Assembly: GCA_016718275.1 (NCBI GenBank)
Contig: JADKEA010000020.1
Coordinates: 62,001-126,000 of the forward strand
Source: Candidatus Villigracilis affinis
GTDB lineage: Bacteria > Chloroflexota > Anaerolineae > Anaerolineales > Villigracilaceae
Reading direction: 5' to 3'
Length of the DNA: 64,000 nt
Shown here: positions 16,595 through 24,485 of the stretch, piece by piece
How the letters are laid out: the number at the start of each line of letters is the position of its first letter
Numbering within the stretch: the stretch's first letter is position 1
The notes under the pieces: generated by a model
Seen by the model: only the letters and a program-made list of their open reading frames with translations
The model's database searches: none
What the model was told of the DNA's origin: nothing
Position numbers and translations under genes: made by a program

Positions 16595-17644
16595 TCATCT
16601 TAAAAACGAACGCAGAAATTCACGGATCTGATTCGCGGTCTGCTCCCATTTGGGCTGTGCCAGATAACGACGACGCGCCGCCAGACTCATTTGGATGAGG
16701 AGATCGCGCCTCTCATTCATAATCTGTAATTTGGTTGCCAGCGAGTGAGAGTCTCCTGGCTGGATCAGAAACCCCGTCACCCCATCTTCGATGACCTCGC
16801 CCGCGGCTCCCAGCGTTGTTCCGATGGCGGGCAAACCAAATCCCATCCCTTCGAGATAGACAATGCCGAAGCCTTCATAGCTGGAAGGGACGACGAGAAT
16901 ATGGGCGGCTTTGAGTTTCTCAATGAGCGGCTGGTTGTTGAGAGCGCCATGAAGAAAGACGAAAGAAGAAAGATGATTGTCTGCGATGAAGCTTTGTATC
17001 TGTTTAGTGTATTCGGGTTCGGCTGATAATGAACCAACGACATCCACCACGACTTTCGATTTTAGGTCTTTGGCTGCTTCCAATAATGTATGCAGCCCTT
17101 TTCTCCCCATCACATTTCCGAGGAAGAGAATATGCAATTCTTTCTTCTTACTCCTTTCTTTTATTTCCTCTTCCGAAATCGCCTCCCCAAACCGATCCGT
17201 CGGCGGATAGGCAACTACATCAGGTTTTCCACTCCCTGTTAAACCATTCACCACTCCCTTTGTAGTTCTTGAATTGAAGATAAACCCGTCTACGCTTTGC
17301 AAATATTTTTTTTCGATGGGACGATAGAAATCATTTTGCCACTTTGGGCGCAATTCCGAACAGCGCAGGTGGTGGACGAGACTGATGACAGGGTAGGGGT
17401 GTTTTCCGCGATTCGCGCCGATGAGTGAGGGATGATTGAGTTCATCTTGAATCAAAATATCGAGATTCGGTGGCAGCTTGAATGTGAAGTTATCCGTCAG
17501 GTGCGCGGCGTAATTCCGCCACGGCAGGGAAATGATCTCCACTGTGTCTCCCTGCGCGCGTAAATGCTCCACCAACATGCGGTCGTACATATATCCGCCG
17601 CTGAGTGTGTCGATTGAACCGTAGATGACGAGTCCGATTTTCAT
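16595..17644 (-). CDS. Glycosyltransferase family 4 (GT-B)
   Basis: 349-residue retaining glycosyltransferase. The donor-site signature EGFGIVYLEGMGFGLPAIG (about 258-276) with the E-x7-E pattern and FLGNVMGRKGLHTLLEAA are intact. Its place at the end of a dehydrogenase-ComB-QueD-like run suggests it glycosylates a pathway product rather than cell wall, which is inference. The 5' flank is a word repeat, and no Shine-Dalgarno is evident. Confidence 0.87.
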   Translation of the reverse strand: MKIGLVIYGSIDTLSGGYMYDRMLVEHLRAQGDTVEIISLPWRNYAAHLTDNFTFKLPPNLDILIQDELNHPSLIGANRGKHPYPVISLVHHLRCSELRPKWQNDFYRPIEKKYLQSVDGFIFNSRTTKGVVNGLTGSGKPDVVAYPPTDRFGEAISEEEIKERSKKKELHILFLGNVMGRKGLHTLLEAAKDLKSKVVVDVVGSLSAEPEYTKQIQSFIADNHLSSFVFLHGALNNQPLIEKLKAAHILVVPSSYEGFGIVYLEGMGFGLPAIGTTLGAAGEVIEDGVTGFLIQPGDSHSLATKLQIMNERRDLLIQMSLAARRRYLAQPKWEQTANQIREFLRSFLR

Positions 17645-17653
17645 ATTTTATAG

Positions 17654-17714
17654 AGTTTGAAGGTTGGAAGGTTGAAACCTGTAAACTTGTAAACCTGCTA
17701 ACCTTTCAACCTGT
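17654..17714. repeat. Word repeat spanning the end of the QueD-like gene
   Basis: GTTTGAAGGTTGGAAGGTTG, then ACCTGTAAACTTGTAAACCT, then AACCTTTCAACCTG. The latter part encodes the last residues and the stop codon of the QueD-like gene, so the repeat has entered or defined its 3' end. AGGTTGAAA / TTTCAACCT can pair. Confidence 0.8.
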
Positions 17715-18084
17715 CCACGGAAAAAGCCGCCCATGCATTCTCATGTTCCCACAAGACCACTTTGAGTTTGGAAATGTTCTTCGCTTGGATGCGCTCGTTC
17801 AAGGTCTCTGCCAGAATGCGCGAAAAATGTTCAATAGATGGATTCAAACCTGCAAACTCAGGCTTCTCATTCAGCATCTGCTCTTTGTAATAACCCACCA
17901 CATCGTCGAGATGCTTTTCCACATCCACAATGTCCACGAGGTAGCCGTGCTGGTCGAGCTCGCTGCCTTTGATCTGCAATTCGAGAATGTAATGATGCGA
18001 GTTCGGGAAGTTCTCAGGCCCCCAATCTCCCCCGATCAAAAAGTGACGTGCAATGAATTCCCGTCGGACTCCAAGCGTGTACAT
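17698..18084 (-). CDS. QueD / 6-pyruvoyl-tetrahydropterin synthase-like protein
   Basis: 128 residues, normal length for the PTPS/QueD fold. The Zn-ligand histidines appear as ARHFLIGGDWGPE (about 13) and NSHHYILEL (about 29-30), and the C-terminal Glu motif as VVLWEHENAWAAF. The usual catalytic Cys (C-x3-HGH) is missing: the position reads FPNSHHY. It may therefore act on a different pterin or be a lyase variant. It lies 28 bp downstream of the ComB gene and 53 bp upstream of a GT4 gene. Confidence 0.78.
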   Translation of the reverse strand: MYTLGVRREFIARHFLIGGDWGPENFPNSHHYILELQIKGSELDQHGYLVDIVDVEKHLDDVVGYYKEQMLNEKPEFAGLNPSIEHFSRILAETLNERIQAKNISKLKVVLWEHENAWAAFSVDRLKG

Positions 18085-18097
18085 GTTGTTCTCCTGT

Positions 18098-18133
18098 GTT
18101 AAGTGTCAGGTGTCAAGTTCCAGGTTTCAGGTT
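18098..18133. repeat. Word repeat (GTGTCAGGTGTCAAG type) at the ComB C-terminus
   Basis: Tandem variants of GTGTCAAG and CAGGTTTCAGG. On the minus strand these encode the last residues (NLKPGT) and stop of the ComB-like gene. Confidence 0.65.
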
Positions 18134-18799
18134 GATCGCCTGCATGATCAAAAATCCGTTCTTTCGTTCAATGGGCATGGCAAAGTCGAAGGCGTTGATG
18201 CGTGTGCAAAATTCAAGGTCAGATCTCGGGAATTGCGGGTGATCGTTCATGTGCTGAAAGGCATCTCGTGATTGCACCACACGGCGGATGAGATCCTCCG
18301 TATCAACCGTCTGACCTGTGAGCTGCTTCTCCAGAAATTCGGCACAGGCCAAATCCTCGGCATTATCCGCTCCACCTGTGACAACGAAGGTGACCTCTTC
18401 AGGATGCAATCGCAGAACATGATCCATCGTTGCCTGCGCTACGACAAAACTGGTGGCGAACATTACCTCCGCATGGACGCTGCGCACCGCCCCTTGTGTA
18501 CCTGCGCCTGTGCGCTGGATTAAGGTAATTCCCTTCAAGTCATGTTCAAGGATACGGGTGGGGGAGTTGCCAAAATCAAAACCTGCGGGTGGAAGTCCGC
18601 CTACTTCGCCCATCGCTTTTGCATTTGGAATTTTGGATTTCAATTCCAGTGCCTCTTCCACCGTACTGACCAGCCGAATCTCTTTTGCTCCGCGTGAAAA
18701 TGCATACGCCGCTGTGGAGAATGCCCGCAGTACATCAATGACAAGAACGATGCCCGTGGCGGTGTGGCAGGTTTCGAGGGTGGTGTAGTTAAATCTCAT
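18113..18799 (-). CDS. ComB-family 2-phosphosulfolactate phosphatase-like protein
   Basis: 228 residues, full length for ComB. Mg-site and family motifs are visible: VLVIDVLRAFSTAAYAF (about 18-34), GEVGGLPPAGFDFGNSPT (about 64-81), TLIQRTGAGTQGAVRS and VTGGADNAEDLACAEFLE. In methanogens ComB makes sulfolactate for coenzyme M; bacterial homologues often occur without that pathway, so the true substrate is unknown. The start overlaps the stop of the dehydrogenase gene by four bases, showing tight coupling. Confidence 0.87.
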   Translation of the reverse strand: MRFNYTTLETCHTATGIVLVIDVLRAFSTAAYAFSRGAKEIRLVSTVEEALELKSKIPNAKAMGEVGGLPPAGFDFGNSPTRILEHDLKGITLIQRTGAGTQGAVRSVHAEVMFATSFVVAQATMDHVLRLHPEEVTFVVTGGADNAEDLACAEFLEKQLTGQTVDTEDLIRRVVQSRDAFQHMNDHPQFPRSDLEFCTRINAFDFAMPIERKNGFLIMQAINLKPGT

Positions 18800-19806
18800 T
18801 TTGAGTAATCAAACACAACTTGAATCGTGTTTTGCGGGTTTTCATCCAGCAGTTGATAGGCTCTGGCTGCCTCTTCTATTGAAAAGCGGTGTGTGATCCA
18901 TTTTTCAGGTTGGATGCGGCCCAATGCCTTCCACGCCACATCGAAGCGGCGGGACTTATCCCATCTCCCACTCAACTCTGGTGAGATCGTGCTGACTTGC
19001 GACGAGATCAATTTGATACGCGAGTGATGAAACGAGCCGCCGAGATCGATTTCCCCGCGTTTTTGCCCATACCAAGAGCCAATGACAATTCGTCCGCTGA
19101 AGGTGGTCAGCTCAATCGCGTCATTCAAGGCAGAAGGGGAGCCGCTCAATTCCAAAGTCAAATCGAACTTGTTTTGCGTATAGGCAAAAGAATCGGCGCG
19201 AAAGGTTTTGAGGCCTGAGTCCAGAGAATGTACACCTTTGATTTGCATCGCGGCCTTGCGGCGTAGTTCATAAAAATCGGCGGTGATCAAGGTGTCCAGT
19301 GGGAATTCACTTAATAAAGAAGAGGTCAACAAGCCGATTACCCCCTGGCCGAGCACCAAAACGCGCTCGCCCAAAATGGGTGCAGCATCCTGCACCAGAT
19401 TTACTGCGGTTTCCATATTGGGTAGGAAGCAGGCATTTTCGGGTGTTAGGGAATCGGGAATGGGAATTAATGATGAAGGATGAAGGATGAAGGATGAAGC
19501 GTGCGGGTGAAAAGCAAAAACGAGTTTGCCTTCCCATTCCCGATTCACCTCTTTTCCTATTTCCTTTACTTTCCCTACTGAGGCATATCCATACGCTAGC
19601 GGATAATTCAAGTTGCTGCTCACCGCATCGTGAGAATCGGCCAAATGCGGAAATTGTCCGCGGTAGACCAGCATCTCTGTCCCTGCGCTGACGGCAGAGC
19701 AAATGGTTTCCACGAGGACTTCATTATCTTTCAGTGGGGGAATGGATGTTTCCTGGACTTCGACTTTCTTTGGGGCGGTGAAGAAAAGCGTTCGCGCTGT
19801 TGGCAT
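18796..19806 (-). CDS. Zinc-binding alcohol dehydrogenase-like MDR protein
   Basis: 336-residue medium-chain dehydrogenase/reductase: N-terminal GroES-like domain (VETICSAVSAGTEMLVYRG), then the Rossmann domain (RVLVLGQGVIGLLTSSLL, about 148-165). Catalytic zinc ligands are degenerate and structural-zinc cysteines are absent. An in-frame insertion reading SSFILHPSSLIPIPDSL (about 105-121) is encoded by word repeats. TAAACT lies six bases before the ATG with no Shine-Dalgarno, so the operon mRNA is probably leaderless. First gene of the dehydrogenase-ComB-QueD-GT4 run. Confidence 0.85.
   Translation of the reverse strand: MPTARTLFFTAPKKVEVQETSIPPLKDNEVLVETICSAVSAGTEMLVYRGQFPHLADSHDAVSSNLNYPLAYGYASVGKVKEIGKEVNREWEGKLVFAFHPHASSFILHPSSLIPIPDSLTPENACFLPNMETAVNLVQDAAPILGERVLVLGQGVIGLLTSSLLSEFPLDTLITADFYELRRKAAMQIKGVHSLDSGLKTFRADSFAYTQNKFDLTLELSGSPSALNDAIELTTFSGRIVIGSWYGQKRGEIDLGGSFHHSRIKLISSQVSTISPELSGRWDKSRRFDVAWKALGRIQPEKWITHRFSIEEAARAYQLLDENPQNTIQVVFDYSK
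19449..19549. repeat. In-gene word repeat and inverted repeat
   Basis: GAATCGGGAATGGGAA (19449-19464) is matched by its exact complement at 19534-19549. Between them is GATGAAG-GATGAAG-GATGAAG. All is in frame inside the dehydrogenase gene and encodes SSFILHPSS-like sequence on the minus strand. Confidence 0.85.
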
Positions 19807-19823
19807 GGTCAGAGTTTAACATA

Positions 19824-19863
19824 AAAATGACAGCCACTTCGTGAGGAGAATGGCTGTCATTTT
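19824..19863 (-). terminator. Bidirectional terminator hairpin
   Basis: AAAATGACAGCCA / TGGCTGTCATTTT with a 14-base loop, between the PilZ stop and the dehydrogenase start; most likely ends PilZ transcription. Confidence 0.85.
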
Positions 19864-19873
19864 AGGCTTTCGT

Positions 19874-20260
19874 TTACTTTCCTGGGACGGGTTTGGTCAG
19901 GTAGCTGGGCAAATCACGGCGGAACTCGTACTTTTCCATGATCTCTTCAATAACGGGTTTTTGTTTGGGTGTTACTTCCTTGAATTCAAACCCGACATTG
20001 AAGTACTCCGGGCTGATATCCTGCTGACACCACGCCACACGCACAGGGATGGTGATGCGCTGCATTTTGACATTTGGTAGTTCGGGCAGCTCAATGGCCA
20101 GTGTAAGTTCTGTATTTTCAACAATGGCCTTTTCGCCAATCACCATGGCCCCGTGAAGATTCAAGTCACCCAGATAGCCGAGCAGGTGCCCGCCGTTCAG
20201 GTCGAAGACCTGTGTGTAGGCCATCAAATTCTTTCGTTGTTGTTTGCGTCTTTCCTGCAT
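19874..20260 (-). CDS. PilZ-domain protein
   Basis: 128 residues. The cyclic-di-GMP binding signature is present: RKQQRKNL (RxxxR-type, about 4-11) followed about 25 residues later by YLGDLNLHGAMVIG (D/NxSxxG-like). A single PilZ domain covers the protein; it likely senses c-di-GMP and acts through a partner. Start chosen at the ATG with AGAGGTG upstream; a longer frame extends 14 codons. Divergent from the PIG-L gene. Confidence 0.82.
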   Translation of the reverse strand: MQERRKQQRKNLMAYTQVFDLNGGHLLGYLGDLNLHGAMVIGEKAIVENTELTLAIELPELPNVKMQRITIPVRVAWCQQDISPEYFNVGFEFKEVTPKQKPVIEEIMEKYEFRRDLPSYLTKPVPGK

Positions 20261-20368
20261 TGCACCTCTTACTCGAGCAGGCCGAAATCTGGTTACGATC
20301 ATTACACCTGCTTATTATATTGTTTAATTCTACAGTACAACATATCAAGATTCATTGCGATTTTGTGG

Positions 20369-20374
20369 TAAAAC
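20369..20374 (+). promoter_or_regulatory. -10 box with leaderless spacing, PIG-L gene
   Basis: Extended -10 TGTGGTAAAAC ends six bases before the ATG at 20381. No Shine-Dalgarno is seen. Transcription is predicted to start at the ATG. Confidence 0.5.
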
Positions 20375-20380
20375 TGGCGG

Positions 20381-21106
20381 ATGCGCACCATATACATCTC
20401 CCCTCATTTGGATGATACCGTACTTTCTGCTGGCGGCCTGATTTACGATCAGGTACAGGCAGGCATGGATGTGGAAATCTGGACGATTTTTTGCGGCTTC
20501 CCACCTGCCAATCAGCTTTCTCCATTTGCCCAGATCGTTCATGAAAAGTGGGGGATCATGGATACAGACGAACTGGTCAAAGCACGTCGTGCCGAAGATA
20601 CCCATGCTGCCGGCATCCTTGGTGCAAAGGTTGTCCACTTTGACTTTTTGGACTGCATTTACAGGCGCGACAAAAACGGAGACTGGACTTATACGGATGT
20701 ATTCATTCCGCCGCATGAAGATGACGACGGCTTGCCTGCCCAGATTGCAGAAGCCATCTCCGCCCGCCTCAACCCTGACGATGAACTGGTCTGCCAACTC
20801 GCGCTGGGTGCCCACCTTGACCATACCCTCGTGCGTCGCGGCGTGGAATTGCTCGGCCGCCCTCTGACCTATGATGTGGATATCCCGTACCTGTTCAATT
20901 TCCCTGAGGATTTTGCGCTGAAAACTGCCGAGATGAAGGAAAACACCCAAAGAATAACCGAAGCAGGCCTACGGTTATGGGGAGATGCGATCCTTGCATA
21001 CACCTCTCAGTTCGGCACTTTGTTCGACAGTCCAGAAGAAATGCGGGAGAAAATCCACCAATATTGGTCACAAAAGAACGGAATCGGCTTCTGGAAATTT
21101 GCATAG
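20381..21106 (+). CDS. PIG-L/LmbE-family deacetylase
   Basis: 241 residues. The zinc-binding motif SPHLDDTVLSAGG (residues 8-20) and the later H-x2-H in LALGAHLDHTLVRRG (about 145) define the family. Members deacetylate N-acetylglucosamine conjugates, mycothiol/bacillithiol precursors or lipids. Cytoplasmic; no signal peptide. Which substrate applies is not indicated by the neighbours. Confidence 0.88.
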   Translation: MRTIYISPHLDDTVLSAGGLIYDQVQAGMDVEIWTIFCGFPPANQLSPFAQIVHEKWGIMDTDELVKARRAEDTHAAGILGAKVVHFDFLDCIYRRDKNGDWTYTDVFIPPHEDDDGLPAQIAEAISARLNPDDELVCQLALGAHLDHTLVRRGVELLGRPLTYDVDIPYLFNFPEDFALKTAEMKENTQRITEAGLRLWGDAILAYTSQFGTLFDSPEEMREKIHQYWSQKNGIGFWKFA

Positions 21107-21132
21107 ACAAACCTTTGTAATGCTTTTGGGGC

Positions 21133-21161
21133 TTGTATCTGATTTTAATTTATGATATAGT
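21133..21161 (+). promoter_or_regulatory. Probable greA promoter
   Basis: TTGTAT (21133-21138), 17-bp spacer, TATAGT (21156-21161). A start near 21168 places the first leader hairpin at the very 5' end of the mRNA. Confidence 0.6.
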
Positions 21162-21170
21162 ATTGTCGAC

Positions 21171-21228
21171 TTTCCGGACCATACCACCGGAAATTTTTAA
21201 TCACTTGCATCCCTTTCTTGGGGTGCAA
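21171..21228 (+). promoter_or_regulatory. greA leader: terminator-like hairpin plus second hairpin
   Basis: TTTCCGG / CCGGAAA (21171-21193) is followed by five T (21194-21198), which looks like a weak intrinsic terminator. A second stem TTGCATCCC / GGGGTGCAA (21205-21228) follows, and greA starts 23 bases later. This resembles an attenuated leader; E. coli greA also has a terminating leader, by family knowledge. Confidence 0.5.
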
Positions 21229-21251
21229 AATTCTATATAGCAGGACATATC

Positions 21252-21728
21252 ATGCCAACAACCAATTTCCTTACCAAAGAGGGCTTTCAGAAGCTTCAAG
21301 AGGAACTGGATCATTTGCGCACAGTGAAACGACAGGAAGTAGCCGATCGCTTGCACGAGGCTATGGAAGGCGGGGAACTGATCGAAAATGCCGAATACGA
21401 GGCGGCCAAGAACGAACAGGCTTTTGTGGAAGGCCGTATTCAGGAACTTGAAATCTTGCTTGCCACCGCCAACATTATCGAAGAATCCAATGGCAAGGCC
21501 AAGAAGAATGATGTAATTCATGTCGGCTCAAAGGTGACCATTAAAGAAGGTAACTTTGAGGCCGAGACCTTTACCATTGTCGGCGCCGCAGAGGCCAACC
21601 CGCGCGATGGCAAGATCTCGAACGAATCGCCGATCGGTAAGGCGATTTTGAATCACAAGCTGGGTGATGTTGTGAAAGTGGAAACCCCAGGTGGTACCTA
21701 CAACGTGAAGATCATCAAGGTCGGTTAA
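21252..21728 (+). CDS. greA: Transcription elongation factor GreA
   Basis: 158 residues, normal length. N-terminal coiled coil (about 5-75) with the acidic tip LIENAEYEAAKNEQAF that reaches the polymerase active site, then the FKBP-like C-terminal domain (GSKVTIKEGNFEAETF, SNESPIGKAILNHKLGDVV). It rescues backtracked RNA polymerase by stimulating transcript cleavage. Followed by a strong terminator and then lysS, a common pairing. Confidence 0.97.
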   Translation: MPTTNFLTKEGFQKLQEELDHLRTVKRQEVADRLHEAMEGGELIENAEYEAAKNEQAFVEGRIQELEILLATANIIEESNGKAKKNDVIHVGSKVTIKEGNFEAETFTIVGAAEANPRDGKISNESPIGKAILNHKLGDVVKVETPGGTYNVKIIKVG

Positions 21729-21750
21729 ACAGGACGCGCAAAGATTACTT

Positions 21751-21786
21751 GCCCCGCGTCCAATTTGCGTTGGAGGCGGGGCTTTT
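21751..21786 (+). terminator. Terminator between greA and lysS
   Basis: GCCCCGCGTCCAA pairs with TTGGAGGCGGGGC (one mismatch), loop TTTGCG, then TTTTTATTTT. It lies in the 116-bp gap and would attenuate read-through into lysS. Confidence 0.85.
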
Positions 21787-21844
21787 TATTTTGACCCAAT
21801 CCTTTCTTTCTGTGAGAAGAAAGAAAAAGAAAGAAGATACGATC

Positions 21845-23377
21845 ATGGCAGAATACACATCTCTGGAAAAAATCCGTCTGCAAAAAATTGAAGAGCTTCG
21901 TGCGGAGGGAATCGATCCCTATCCCACGCGCGCCGAGCGCACCCATACCAGTGCGCAGGTCATTGCCGAATTTGAAGCTGCCGAGAAGGGAGCCGCGCCC
22001 GATTCAACCCCGGAGGTAAAGGCCACGCTGGTTGGTCGTATCCGCGCCAATCGTGGGATGGGCAAGGTCTCTTTTGTTCATATTGAAGATGGCAGCGCGA
22101 AGATCCAGTTGTTCTTCCGCAGCAATGAGCTTGGCAAGGAACGCCTGGAATTGCTCAACAAGATGTTCGACTTGGGCGATTTTATTCAGGCTTCTGGTGT
22201 CATGTTCCGCACAAAAACAGGGGAGATCTCGCTGCATGTCCATGACTTCAAGCTGCTCGCCAAATCGGTGACACCCCTGCCCGCTGACAAGGATGTGACT
22301 CAGGAAGATGGCACGGTAACCCGTTACGCCGCCTTGGAATCACCTGAATTACGCGCCCGTCAACGGTATGCGGATCTCGCCGTCAACCCCGATGTGCGCG
22401 AAAATTTCCGCAAGCGCGCCACACTCATCAAAGCCCTGCGGACCTTCCTCGATGATCATGATTTTCTCGAAGTGGAAACGCCGATTCTCCAGCCTTTGTA
22501 TGGAGGTGCGGCAGCGCGGCCATTTACAACCCATCATAACGAGCTTGAGCAGGATATGTACCTGCGTATTTCGTTCGAATTGTATTTGAAACGATTGCTT
22601 GTCGGCAATTTGGAACGTGTGTATGAGATTGGCCGTGACTTCCGCAACGAAGGCGTATCTTTCAAACATAATCCCGAGTTCACCCAGCTTGAGTTTTACT
22701 GGGCCTACGCCGATTATTTGCAGGTGATGGAATTGACCGAGCAAATGGTGGCCTATGCCGCCGAGCAGGTGACCGGTTCCACAAAAGTCAAATTTGGCGA
22801 GCATGAATTGGAATTCAAACCGCCTTGGAATCGAGTGGAAATGCGTACAGGTATTCTCGAGACCAGCGGCATCGATATTGCCGAGCACAAGACTGCTGAA
22901 GATCTTTTCAAAGCCATTAGAGCCAAACACCCGAACAAGACGCCCGATCCAAAATCGGCGCGCGGCAAGATGATCGATTTCCTGCTGGGTGAGTTCCTTG
23001 AACCGACCTTGATTCAGCCGACTTTCCTCTACAACTATCCCCGCGATATTTCTCCGCTGGCGAAATCCATCCCGGGTGATCCATTGACAGTGGAGCGTTT
23101 TGAAGGCTATGCGGCTGGATTCGAATTGTGCAACGCCTTCACCGAATTGAATGACCCGCTCGATCAGGAGCAACGCTTCATTGAGATGGGACGCGACTAC
23201 ACCGATGATGAGGAAGAGAAACATCCGCTGGACGAGGACTATTTGCGTGCCATGCGTTACGGCATGCCGCCCAACGGCGGTTTCGGCATGGGCGTGGATC
23301 GCCTTGCCATGCTGTTGACAGATAAGCACTCGATCCGTGAGGTGTTGCTGTTCCCTGCTCTTCGCAAGGAAGAGTGA
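21845..23377 (+). CDS. lysS: Lysyl-tRNA synthetase, class II
   Basis: 510 residues. N-terminal OB-fold anticodon domain (about 60-150), class II core with motif 1 (FLEVETPILQPLYGGAAARP), motif 2 (YEIGRDFRNEGVSFKHNPEFT) and motif 3 (GGFGMGVDRLAMLLT). Start at MAEYTS, 32 codons inside the longest frame, since the upstream part is the terminator region. Shine-Dalgarno is weak (AAGAAG). It charges tRNA(Lys). Eight bases after the stop begins the repeat-protein gene. Confidence 0.97.
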   Translation: MAEYTSLEKIRLQKIEELRAEGIDPYPTRAERTHTSAQVIAEFEAAEKGAAPDSTPEVKATLVGRIRANRGMGKVSFVHIEDGSAKIQLFFRSNELGKERLELLNKMFDLGDFIQASGVMFRTKTGEISLHVHDFKLLAKSVTPLPADKDVTQEDGTVTRYAALESPELRARQRYADLAVNPDVRENFRKRATLIKALRTFLDDHDFLEVETPILQPLYGGAAARPFTTHHNELEQDMYLRISFELYLKRLLVGNLERVYEIGRDFRNEGVSFKHNPEFTQLEFYWAYADYLQVMELTEQMVAYAAEQVTGSTKVKFGEHELEFKPPWNRVEMRTGILETSGIDIAEHKTAEDLFKAIRAKHPNKTPDPKSARGKMIDFLLGEFLEPTLIQPTFLYNYPRDISPLAKSIPGDPLTVERFEGYAAGFELCNAFTELNDPLDQEQRFIEMGRDYTDDEEEKHPLDEDYLRAMRYGMPPNGGFGMGVDRLAMLLTDKHSIREVLLFPALRKEE

Positions 23378-23384
23378 GGTTCCT

Positions 23385-24038
23385 GTGTATTCCATTCCTC
23401 CAGAGAAGAAACAGCAGATTAAGCAAATTGCTCAGAGCGGTAAGATGATCGAGGCGATTAAGGAATATCGCCTCCTGACCAATGCAAGTTTGAAGGATGC
23501 CAAAGGTGCTGTGGAAGCGCTCATGCGTGGAGATTACGTGGATGGCCCTGCACCAGCCAGTCAGTCGGCGGGGTCATCTCAGGAACGCCAAATCCTAGAT
23601 CTAATGTCACAAGGCAGGGAGATCGACGCAATTAAACTCTATCGCAGTTGGACCAGCGCCGGATTGAAAGAGGCGAAGAATGCGGTCGAGGCAATGGCAC
23701 GGGGAGAGCCGGTTCATATCCCTGTGCCAGCTCCCAGTTTGGCAGATGATTCGATGGACGGTCAGATTCGTGCCTTGCTGGCAAAAAAACAAAAAATCGA
23801 AGCCATCAAAATATATCGCCTCGCCACCAACCTCGGCTTGAAGGAAGCCAAAGACTACGTGGAATCCATCGAGGCGCAGATGTTGCCGCAACCACCCGCA
23901 AAATCATCCCCCATGAATATCCCCATCAGTAACGATCCGTTCGAGGAAGAGAATACCCGTACCCGCCGTTTAATCATGCTTGCCTTGTTTTTGATCCTGA
24001 TGGCTGCGATCTTCCTGTTTTTGCGGTATGGTTTTTAG
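23385..24038 (+). CDS. Membrane-anchored protein with three L7/L12 C-terminal-like repeats
   Basis: 217 residues from a GTG start. Three copies of a roughly 40-residue module are visible at about 8-50, 68-110 and 128-165, each ending in LKDAKGAVEALMRG, LKEAKNAVEAMARG or LKEAKDYVESIEAQ. These match the conserved helix of ribosomal protein L7/L12's C-terminal domain (LKEAKDLVE). Pro-rich linkers separate them, and a single C-terminal membrane helix (about 190-212) anchors the protein with repeats in the cytoplasm. Function is unknown; L7/L12 CTDs recruit translational GTPases, so a membrane link to translation is conceivable but unproven. Confidence 0.7.
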   Translation: MYSIPPEKKQQIKQIAQSGKMIEAIKEYRLLTNASLKDAKGAVEALMRGDYVDGPAPASQSAGSSQERQILDLMSQGREIDAIKLYRSWTSAGLKEAKNAVEAMARGEPVHIPVPAPSLADDSMDGQIRALLAKKQKIEAIKIYRLATNLGLKEAKDYVESIEAQMLPQPPAKSSPMNIPISNDPFEEENTRTRRLIMLALFLILMAAIFLFLRYGF

Positions 24039-24054
24039 ACTGGAAAAATTTTCA

Positions 24055-24441
24055 ATGAAAAAGAACATCGTTTTTCTGGCCATTGGCGACTTGCTGGCCA
24101 TTGCCATTCTCACCTTCATCGGCTTTGCCACACATGGCGAAGCCGATGTTTCCTTTCTGCCGCGTATGAGCGCGGCATTTTTCCCTGTGCTGGTTGGTTG
24201 GTTTTTGCTTGCGCCGTGGTTTGGTTTATTTGATGAGCAGGTAATCTCCAGCCCCAAGTCATTGTGGCGAATTCTCCCTGCCATGCTGGCTGTTGCCCCG
24301 CTGGCTGTGATCCTGCGTGCGGCTATTTTGAATTCGGCCGCGCTTCCCATTTTTACGCTCGTTCTCGGCAGTACCAATGCATTTGGCATGCTGATATGGC
24401 GTGCCATTTATCTCTTTGTGATAAAACGAAACGCACACTGA
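24055..24441 (+). CDS. DUF3054 family membrane protein
   Basis: 128 residues with four membrane helices. AIGDLLAIAILTFIGFATHG at the N-terminus and FGMLIWRAIYLF near the C-terminus match the DUF3054 pattern. Function unknown. Start chosen at ATG giving MKKNIVF, 16 bases after the previous stop. The following 45-bp gap contains an AATCAGCGAGTCAGCGATTC word repeat. Confidence 0.75.
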   Translation: MKKNIVFLAIGDLLAIAILTFIGFATHGEADVSFLPRMSAAFFPVLVGWFLLAPWFGLFDEQVISSPKSLWRILPAMLAVAPLAVILRAAILNSAALPIFTLVLGSTNAFGMLIWRAIYLFVIKRNAH

Positions 24442-24472
24442 TTCAACAAATCAGCGAGTCAGCGATTCACGG
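24441..24472. repeat. Short word repeat upstream of the sigma gene
   Basis: ATTCAAC-AAATCAGCGA-GTCAGCGATTC: a small member of the word-repeat class, ending right at the sigma-gene -10 box. Confidence 0.5.
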
Positions 24473-24473
24473 G

Positions 24474-24479
24474 TAAAAT
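24474..24479 (+). promoter_or_regulatory. -10 box with leaderless spacing, sigma-factor gene
   Basis: GGGTAAAAT ends six bases before the ATG at 24486; no Shine-Dalgarno. Predicted start of transcription at the ATG. Confidence 0.5.
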
Positions 24480-24485
24480 AAACTC

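Noticed and set aside
16951..16980. AAGAAAGACGAAAGAAGAAAG in the GT4 gene as another word insertion
   Set aside because: It encodes SSFVFLHG in a place where GT4 proteins normally have a similar strand, so it is probably ordinary coding sequence.
18113..18799. Coenzyme M biosynthesis
   Set aside because: Only a ComB-like gene is present; no ComA, ComC or ComDE nearby, so the pathway is not supported.
22349..23395. Long minus-strand open frame opposite lysS
   Set aside because: Shadow of a strongly coding gene; no family features, no ribosome site.
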